A DNA stretch of 64,000 nt, taken from an uncultured Rhodoferax sp. (GTDB taxonomy: Bacteria; Pseudomonadota; Gammaproteobacteria; Burkholderiales; Burkholderiaceae_C). A model generated the notes under the pieces. That model ran no database searches. It was not told where the DNA came from and saw only the letters and a list, made by a program, of their open reading frames with translations. Shown one piece after another: positions 59,319 to 64,000 of the stretch (the first letter of the stretch is position 1; each line of letters starts with the position of its first letter). The stretch is from contig NZ_CAMIHB010000018.1 in the NCBI RefSeq assembly GCF_946221635.1, forward strand, positions 10,348 through 74,347, written 5' to 3'. Both the position numbers and the translations under genes were made by a program.

Positions 59319-61978
59319 ATTTCGATGTCGGTAGAGTCGGCTGCTGCTGACGGTGAGGCTGACACGGCGCCTTGCGCCTGGGTGCGCTCATACAGCACAA
59401 CACTGGGATTCGTCGCCGTAAAATCCTGTTGCGCCGGGGGCGCCGACGCAGCGCTCGACACGGTGGCTCCAGTGCTATCCGACAAGGTGCCTCGCAACTC
59501 TTCGGATACCTGTGTGCCTTCCTGGTAGCGCAGTTCGGGGCGCTTGTGCAACATCAAGGCCACGATGCGAGACAACTCGCCGGACAGCTCAGGACGAATC
59601 ACTCGGATGTCGGGGGCTTCTTCGTTCGCAATTTTGTACATCAACTCCGCCATGGAGTCCCCCCGGAATGGCAGTACCCCGGTCAGAAGCTGGAACAGCA
59701 TCACACCCAGTGAGTACAGATCCGAACGACCATCAACCTTCTTGCCCGCCAGCTGCTCCGGCGACATGAAGCTGGGCGTTCCCAGCACCAATCCGGTCTT
59801 TGTCTTGCTTGAGTCGGTGATGCGCGCGATGCCGAAGTCGGTCACCTTCACCGTATCACTCTCCCGCTCGTACATGATGTTCGCGGGCTTGATGTCGCGG
59901 TGCACCACCATTTGCTTGTGCGCATAGGCCAGGGCATCGGCCACCCGCGCCACGATGCTCACCACCAGAGGAACGGGCAGGAGGTTATCCCCCTTGCAGT
60001 ACTCGACCAAGTCGCGACCCTTGAGAAACTCCATGGCGATGTAAGCCAAATCGTGTTCTTCGCCCGCGTCGAAGATGGTCACAATGTTCTGGTGCTGCAA
60101 ACGGCCAGCCGTCTCCGCCTCACGGAAGAAACGCTCGCGGGCGTCGGTCAGTTCCTCACCCGCAAACTCTTGGCTCAGGGCCATGGTCTTGATGGCCACC
60201 ACACGGCCGATCTTGGGATCCTTGCCCAGGTAGACCACTCCCATTGCGCCTTTGCCCAGTTCCTTTTCCACCTGGTAGCGCCCCAGCATGGGCTTTTCCA
60301 CGGCGCCTCCGTCCAGCAACATGGTGCCACCGGGATGGCCGCCGCTTCCGAGAATGACGGTCTCCGAGAGGCTTTTGGCGCGGCTGACCTTGGTCTTGAT
60401 GTCCTTGTAATTCGGATCAAATGTTGCCATGTGTTCGTACACGGCCTCAGCCTTGTTGAACTGGCGCTTGCGCTCGAAATCCAGCGCAAGGTTGTAGAGA
60501 TTGCCCATCACGGCGTCATTCAGGGGCACGCGACGGAAGCGGTCAAAGGCCATATCCAGCTGACCTTGGCCTTGCAAGGCCAGCCCCATCATGCGATTGG
60601 TCTCGGCAGACTCCTCGTCCGCCTTGACTTTGCCGGCCTCCGTCATGAGGAAGCGCTTGGTTGTCAGCGCCAAGTGTCCCAGCACGAGAACGGCAGCCGG
60701 GAACACCAGCTTGATCCAGGTGGCACCGCCCGCAAGGAGTCCAAACTCCAGCGCCAGCAACAGCACAAACGCGCCCAGCGTAACAGCGGCTGCCGAACCC
60801 GCACTCAATCGGGGCAACGCCCAAATGATGTAACCCGCGACCAGCAGAAACGCCGCCAGACTTGCCCAAAGCCCCCATCCCGGCTGAACGATGAAGTGCT
60901 CGCTCAGGATGCTGGAGGTGATGTGCGCAATGGTCTCTGCTGGCGACAAAGAGGCATAGCCCGGGACCGGAAACTGCACACCCACACCAGCAGCCGTGGC
61001 GCCTATGATCACAATCTTGTCCGCGTATTTGCTCGCTGGAATCTTGCCCGACAGCACATCGTAAAAAGAATCCACCGCGAAGGCCGGTTTGCCGTCACGC
61101 CCCTTGTAGAACTGGGGCAACATCAGCGCAGCCTCGTCGGTTTTCACCTTGAGGCGCCCGATTTGCACCGACTCTCCAGGGTTCAGACGGATATCGGCCG
61201 GGCCCAGATTGAGACTGTTCACCGCAGCCAGCAGGGCCATCGAAGGAATGGCCTTGCCAAAGTAATTCACGAGCAAGGGCTCCTGGCGTACAGCGCCATC
61301 CACGTCGGGAAACTGATTGAGATGCCCCACGCCGGCCGCCGCCTTCCCCAGCACCTCCAAGGGCTGCTGCCCCCGTTGCGCCAGGATCGAGAAACTACCG
61401 TTTTCATCGACCGCGCTCTTGGTCGCGTAGGCCGGCAGTGCTTCATCAGGGCGCCCCTGAGGTTCGCCCAGCACATACACGGAGGGCAGCAGCACATTGC
61501 CAGCCGCCTGCACGCTGGCAGCCAGCTTCGCATCCGTGTCCAGGGCCTGCTCGGCTTCGGCAATCAGCTGGGCCAGCTGCGGATTGGCAGACCCTCCTTC
61601 ACCAGGTGTTTCAACCACCGACTTCATCTTGCGGATGAACTGCAAACCGGGGTCGACCTGGGGCTCAATGAAGAAGGCCGTGTAGGCTATGGTTTTGGCC
61701 TTTGCGCCTGCCAACTGGTCAATCAGCTTGGCGTGGACATCGCGGGGCCAGGGCCAACGGCCAATATTGGCAATGCTCTGGTCGTCAATGGCAATGACGG
61801 CAATGCGATCGGAAGGCTGGCGGGATGTAGTGGTACTGGCGAAATCGTAGAAACGGCGCTCCAAAGTCCCCACAAAATCAGTACTCATGTGCAGCACGAT
61901 GGCTGCTAGCACCACAGCGATACCGGCAAACCAGTCAGTTCGCCAGAAATTCTGCGTTTTTGAAGAACGTTTCGCCAC
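59315..61978 (-). CDS. CHASE2-domain Ser/Thr protein kinase
   Basis: An 887-aa membrane kinase. After an N-terminal helix (about 14-32) comes a periplasmic CHASE2 sensor (about 40-355; RIAVIAIDDQSIANIGRWPW, LNQFPDVDGAVRQEPLL). Three helices (about 364-455) and a TPR-like region (about 480-545; MGNLYNLALDFERKRQFNKA) lead to the kinase (about 565-830): Gly loop LGKGAMGVVYLG, VAIK, catalytic VHRDIKPANIM, DFG in VTDFGIARI, and activation loop GTPSFMSPEQL. A Ser/Ala/Thr-rich tail follows. Residues for activity are intact. First gene of the run, 185 bp after the YjbE gene. Confidence 0.95.
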   Translation of the reverse strand: MAKRSSKTQNFWRTDWFAGIAVVLAAIVLHMSTDFVGTLERRFYDFASTTTSRQPSDRIAVIAIDDQSIANIGRWPWPRDVHAKLIDQLAGAKAKTIAYTAFFIEPQVDPGLQFIRKMKSVVETPGEGGSANPQLAQLIAEAEQALDTDAKLAASVQAAGNVLLPSVYVLGEPQGRPDEALPAYATKSAVDENGSFSILAQRGQQPLEVLGKAAAGVGHLNQFPDVDGAVRQEPLLVNYFGKAIPSMALLAAVNSLNLGPADIRLNPGESVQIGRLKVKTDEAALMLPQFYKGRDGKPAFAVDSFYDVLSGKIPASKYADKIVIIGATAAGVGVQFPVPGYASLSPAETIAHITSSILSEHFIVQPGWGLWASLAAFLLVAGYIIWALPRLSAGSAAAVTLGAFVLLLALEFGLLAGGATWIKLVFPAAVLVLGHLALTTKRFLMTEAGKVKADEESAETNRMMGLALQGQGQLDMAFDRFRRVPLNDAVMGNLYNLALDFERKRQFNKAEAVYEHMATFDPNYKDIKTKVSRAKSLSETVILGSGGHPGGTMLLDGGAVEKPMLGRYQVEKELGKGAMGVVYLGKDPKIGRVVAIKTMALSQEFAGEELTDARERFFREAETAGRLQHQNIVTIFDAGEEHDLAYIAMEFLKGRDLVEYCKGDNLLPVPLVVSIVARVADALAYAHKQMVVHRDIKPANIMYERESDTVKVTDFGIARITDSSKTKTGLVLGTPSFMSPEQLAGKKVDGRSDLYSLGVMLFQLLTGVLPFRGDSMAELMYKIANEEAPDIRVIRPELSGELSRIVALMLHKRPELRYQEGTQVSEELRGTLSDSTGATVSSAASAPPAQQDFTATNPSVVLYERTQAQGAVSASPSAAADSTDIEI

Positions 61979-61999
61979 TCGCCACCCCTCGCCCAGAGA

Positions 62000-62056
62000 G
62001 TGGCCAGTTGTTACTGACCACGTACATGTGGCAGTCCCTGCACTTCAGGGGACTGC
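62000..62056. promoter_or_regulatory. Three consecutive inverted repeats upstream of the CHASE2 kinase gene
   Basis: In 57 bp: GTGGCCAGT-tgtt-ACTGACCAC (62000-62021; 8 of 9 pairs), CCAC-N6-GTGG (62018-62031) and GCAGTCCC-N10-GGGACTGC (62031-62056). They begin 22 bp upstream of the kinase ATG, in the only sizeable gap before the signalling run. They could be operators or leader hairpins; no known regulator motif is recognised. Confidence 0.55.
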
Positions 62057-62112
62057 AAAGTTGTAACAGTATCAGACAGTCCCCCCCTCCACAAGGCGAC
62101 ATGTCCATGCAG

Positions 62113-62156
62113 TTCCCGCTTTTTTGATAAGCGGGAAGTCTGGGCGATAAGCGGGA
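62113..62156. repeat. Hairpin with 20-bp tandem copy after the yjbE gene
   Basis: TTCCCGCTT-N7-AAGCGGGAA forms a perfect 9-bp stem (62113-62137), and GATAAGCGGGA occurs twice (62126-62136, 62146-62156) with a 20-bp period. Located between the yjbE stop and the kinase promoter. It lacks a T run in the yjbE direction, so it is a doubtful terminator. Confidence 0.55.
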
Positions 62157-62163
62157 CTGCTAT

Positions 62164-62862
62164 TTATTCCGCAGCAGCTGCGCGCTTGCGGCTGAGGAAA
62201 CCCATGGCATAAACGAACAAAGCGCCTATAACACCCATGGCATAGCCCCAAACCTTGGTCTGGGGCAGGATGTCCTTCACAGCGGGATCACTCAGCGCCA
62301 TGGTTCCGGCAATCCAGCCCAGCAACATGCCACCCACGGTGATGATGATGGGAAAGCGGTCCATCAGCTTGAGCACCATCTGGCTACCCCAGATGATGAT
62401 GGGGATGCTGACCAAAAGGCCAAAAATCACCAGCGGCAACTGGTGATTGCTGCCCGCACCGGTCGCGGCACCCGCAATCGCAATCACGTTGTCCACGCTC
62501 ATCACGAGGTCCGCCACGATGACCGTCTTCACGGCCGCCCACAGCTTGTCACTGCCTTCGATATTGGAGTGCTCGTCCTCATCGCCTGGGGCCAGCAGCT
62601 TGATGCCGATCCACAGCAACAGGGCCGCGCCCACGAGCTTGAGGAAAGGGACTTGCAGCAGCGTCAGTGCAAAGGCAATCAGTATCACGCGCAACACAAT
62701 AGCGCCCACCGTGCCCCACAGAATGCCCTTGAGGCGTTGGTTCGCTGGCAACTTGCGGCATGCCAAGGCAATCACCACGGCGTTGTCGCCCCCCAACAGA
62801 ATGTCAATCATGATGATCTGACCGACGGCGATCCAGAAATGTGCGGTGAGAAATTCTTCCAC
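62164..62862 (-). CDS. yjbE: TerC family protein, YjbE type
   Basis: A 232-aa inner-membrane protein with about seven helices. Paired Asp motifs IMIDILLGGDNAVVIALACR and VIVADLVMSVDNVIAIAGAA define the YjbE branch of TerC, implicated in Mn2+ export. Unlike the alx-type gene at 46003 it has no riboswitch in its 104-bp upstream gap, which instead holds the sucD terminator. Its own promoter should lie in the 40 bp between that terminator and the start. Confidence 0.93.
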   Translation of the reverse strand: MEEFLTAHFWIAVGQIIMIDILLGGDNAVVIALACRKLPANQRLKGILWGTVGAIVLRVILIAFALTLLQVPFLKLVGAALLLWIGIKLLAPGDEDEHSNIEGSDKLWAAVKTVIVADLVMSVDNVIAIAGAATGAGSNHQLPLVIFGLLVSIPIIIWGSQMVLKLMDRFPIIITVGGMLLGWIAGTMALSDPAVKDILPQTKVWGYAMGVIGALFVYAMGFLSRKRAAAAE

Positions 62863-62901
62863 GGTAATCCTTGTACGGAGTGCTTCACTCCAAAATGCGA
62901 A

Positions 62902-62930
62902 AGCCGGATTGTCCCGCAGGACATCCGGCT
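62902..62930 (-). terminator. Intrinsic terminator of sucCD
   Basis: AGCCGGAT and ATCCGGCT (62902-62909, 62923-62930) pair perfectly with an inner GTCC/GGAC extension; in the minus-strand direction TTTCGCATTTTGG follows. It lies 37 bp beyond the sucD stop. Confidence 0.85.
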
Positions 62931-62966
62931 TGTGAGTAGGTCAAACGCTGACCCGGCTCTCCCGCC

Positions 62967-63860
62967 TTACAGCAGGGCCTTGAGCAGCTTGCCCATTTCG
63001 GACGGATTGCGCGTGACCTTGAAGCCGCACTCTTCCATCACCGCCAGCTTGGCGTCGGCTGTGTCGGCACCGCCAGAGATCAGCGCGCCGGCGTGGCCCA
63101 TACGCTTTCCGGGAGGAGCGGTGACGCCAGCAATGAAGCCCACGATAGGTTTCTTCATGTTGGCCTTGCACCAGCGGGCGGCTTCGGCTTCGTCGGGTCC
63201 ACCAATTTCGCCGATCATGATGACCGCGTCGGTATCGGGGTCGTCGTTGAACGCCTTCATCACGTCGATGTGCTTGAGACCGTTGATGGGGTCACCACCA
63301 ATGCCCACGGCAGACGACTGGCCCAGACCGATTTCGGTCAGTTGCGCAACGGCTTCATAGGTCAACGTACCGGAGCGGGACACCACGCCGATACGGCCCT
63401 TGCGGTGGATGTGACCGGGCATGATGCCGATCTTGATTTCATCGGGCGTGATCAGGCCGGGGCAGTTGGGACCCAGCAGCAGGGTCTTCTTGCCGCCGGC
63501 GGCTTCCTTGGCCTTCATGCGGTTGCGCACTTCCAGCATGTCCTTGACCGGGATGCCTTCGGTAATGCAGATCGCCAGGTCCAGATCGGCTTCCACGGCT
63601 TCCCAGATCGCAGCGGCTGCGCCTGCGGGCGGCACGTAGATCACCGACACGGTGGCGCCGGTCTGGCCGGCAGCTTCCTTGACGGACGAGTAGATCGGGA
63701 TGTTGAAGATGGATTCGCCGGCCTTCTTGGGGTTCACGCCCGCCACGAAGCAGTTCTTGCCATTGGCGTATTCCTGGCACTTTTCAGTGTGGAACTGGCC
63801 GGTCTTGCCGGTGATGCCCTGGGTGATGACTTTGGTGTCTTTGTTGATGAAGATAGACAT
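62967..63860 (-). CDS. sucD: Succinyl-CoA synthetase alpha subunit
   Basis: A 297-aa subunit that carries the CoA-binding domain and the phospho-His of succinyl-CoA ligase, making ATP or GTP from succinyl-CoA in the TCA cycle. Features: VITQGITGKTGQFHTEKCQE, VNPKKAGE, the ligase domain GPNCPGLITPDEIKIGIMPG, and active-site His in APPGKRMGHAGALISGGAD (about 247). Normal length. It starts 17 bp after sucC and ends in a clear terminator. Confidence 0.98.
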   Translation of the reverse strand: MSIFINKDTKVITQGITGKTGQFHTEKCQEYANGKNCFVAGVNPKKAGESIFNIPIYSSVKEAAGQTGATVSVIYVPPAGAAAAIWEAVEADLDLAICITEGIPVKDMLEVRNRMKAKEAAGGKKTLLLGPNCPGLITPDEIKIGIMPGHIHRKGRIGVVSRSGTLTYEAVAQLTEIGLGQSSAVGIGGDPINGLKHIDVMKAFNDDPDTDAVIMIGEIGGPDEAEAARWCKANMKKPIVGFIAGVTAPPGKRMGHAGALISGGADTADAKLAVMEECGFKVTRNPSEMGKLLKALL

Positions 63861-63877
63861 GGGGTGTACTCCGGGGC

Positions 63878-64000
63878 TTACTTGACGGCTGCGACGACGG
63901 CTTGGGCGGCTTCGGCCATGGTGTCGGCGCTGATGATGGGCAGGCCGGACTCGGCCAGCATCTTCTTGCCCAGCTCTTCGTTGGTGCCCTTCATGCGCAC
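63878..64000 (-). CDS. sucC: Succinyl-CoA synthetase beta subunit, C-terminal fragment
   Basis: The last 40 codons and stop lie in the window; the rest is beyond the right edge. The fragment VRMKGTNEELGKKMLAESGL and PIISADTMAEAAQAVVAAVK matches the C-terminus of SucC, whose C-terminal CoA-ligase domain contacts SucD. Identity is supported by the neighbouring sucD 17 bp downstream. Confidence 0.95.
   Translation of the reverse strand: MRMKGTNEELGKKMLAESGLPIISADTMAEAAQAVVAAVK

Noticed and set aside
59900..61909. A 669-codon open frame opposite the CHASE2 kinase
   Set aside because: Gln/His/Arg-rich shadow; the kinase frame has all family motifs.
62000..62031. CRP/Vfr-type site upstream of the CHASE2 kinase, which would close a cAMP loop
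   Set aside because: The dyads do not match TGTGA-N6-TCACA; kept only as unnamed inverted repeats.

Overview
The window reads as a chromosomal segment of a high-GC betaproteobacterium of the order Burkholderiales, most likely family Comamonadaceae (Rhodoferax/Acidovorax-like). This rests on gene families and neighbourhoods (DUF1631, fused indolepyruvate oxidoreductase with a divergent Lrp gene, DUF3717-DUF1289 fusion, GAF-containing PilB/GspE-type ATPase) and on two short dispersed repeat families that I recall from that family; I could not run a database search. No rRNA, tRNA, CRISPR array, transposase, integrase or prophage gene was found.

Layout. 1-5.3 kb: yajC-secD-secF followed by a truncated DUF1631 gene. 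5.4-10.3 kb: a fused indolepyruvate:ferredoxin oxidoreductase-type gene, a divergent Lrp/AsnC regulator and a coupled secreted protein. 10.3-20.3 kb: a complete L-rhamnose locus on the minus strand in the order rhaD-rhaI-rhaS-rhaT-rhaP-rhaQ-rhaM-rhaK (ABC import, mutarotation, isomerisation, phosphorylation, aldol cleavage and lactaldehyde oxidation), with a divergent LysR gene. 21.5-34.2 kb: cheV, mltA, a 45-residue membrane protein, a Nit-type amidohydrolase, yhdP, glnE, an EamA transporter, a heptose-phosphate adenylyltransferase and a degenerate HD-GYP protein. 34.2-42.3 kb: a diiron ferritin-like protein divergent from an eight-gene lipid-modification operon (FAD oxidoreductase, DUF1365, Cfa-type methyltransferase, Tat-exported chalcone-isomerase-like protein, MFS, DUF3833 lipoprotein, SDR, NTF2-like). 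42.3-49.1 kb: housekeeping genes including GST, purB, yaeQ, a TerC/Alx gene behind a yybP-ykoY (Mn2+) riboswitch, and a BepA-type protease. 49.1-51.6 kb: a conspicuously AT-rich island with an 833-bp gene-free stretch and a PglL/TfpO-type oligosaccharyltransferase. 51.7-62.0 kb: pilA and, upstream of it on the same strand, a signalling run. 62.2-64 kb: a YjbE-type TerC gene, sucD and the end of sucC.

The most interesting region is 49.9-62.0 kb. Eight consecutive minus-strand genes encode a CHASE2-Ser/Thr kinase, a PP2C phosphatase, a double-FHA protein, a CHASE2-class III adenylate cyclase, a class II-like cyclic-nucleotide phosphodiesterase, a GAF-domain pilus/secretion ATPase, a type IV pilin and a pilin glycosyltransferase. 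Makers, erasers and readers of both protein phosphorylation and cAMP lie beside pilus machinery. I infer a periplasm-sensing, two-output module controlling pilus function.

A second theme is a ~60-bp dispersed repeat present in six copies. Three copies lie partly inside coding sequence, where they encode a signal peptide, a membrane helix and a C-terminal tail.
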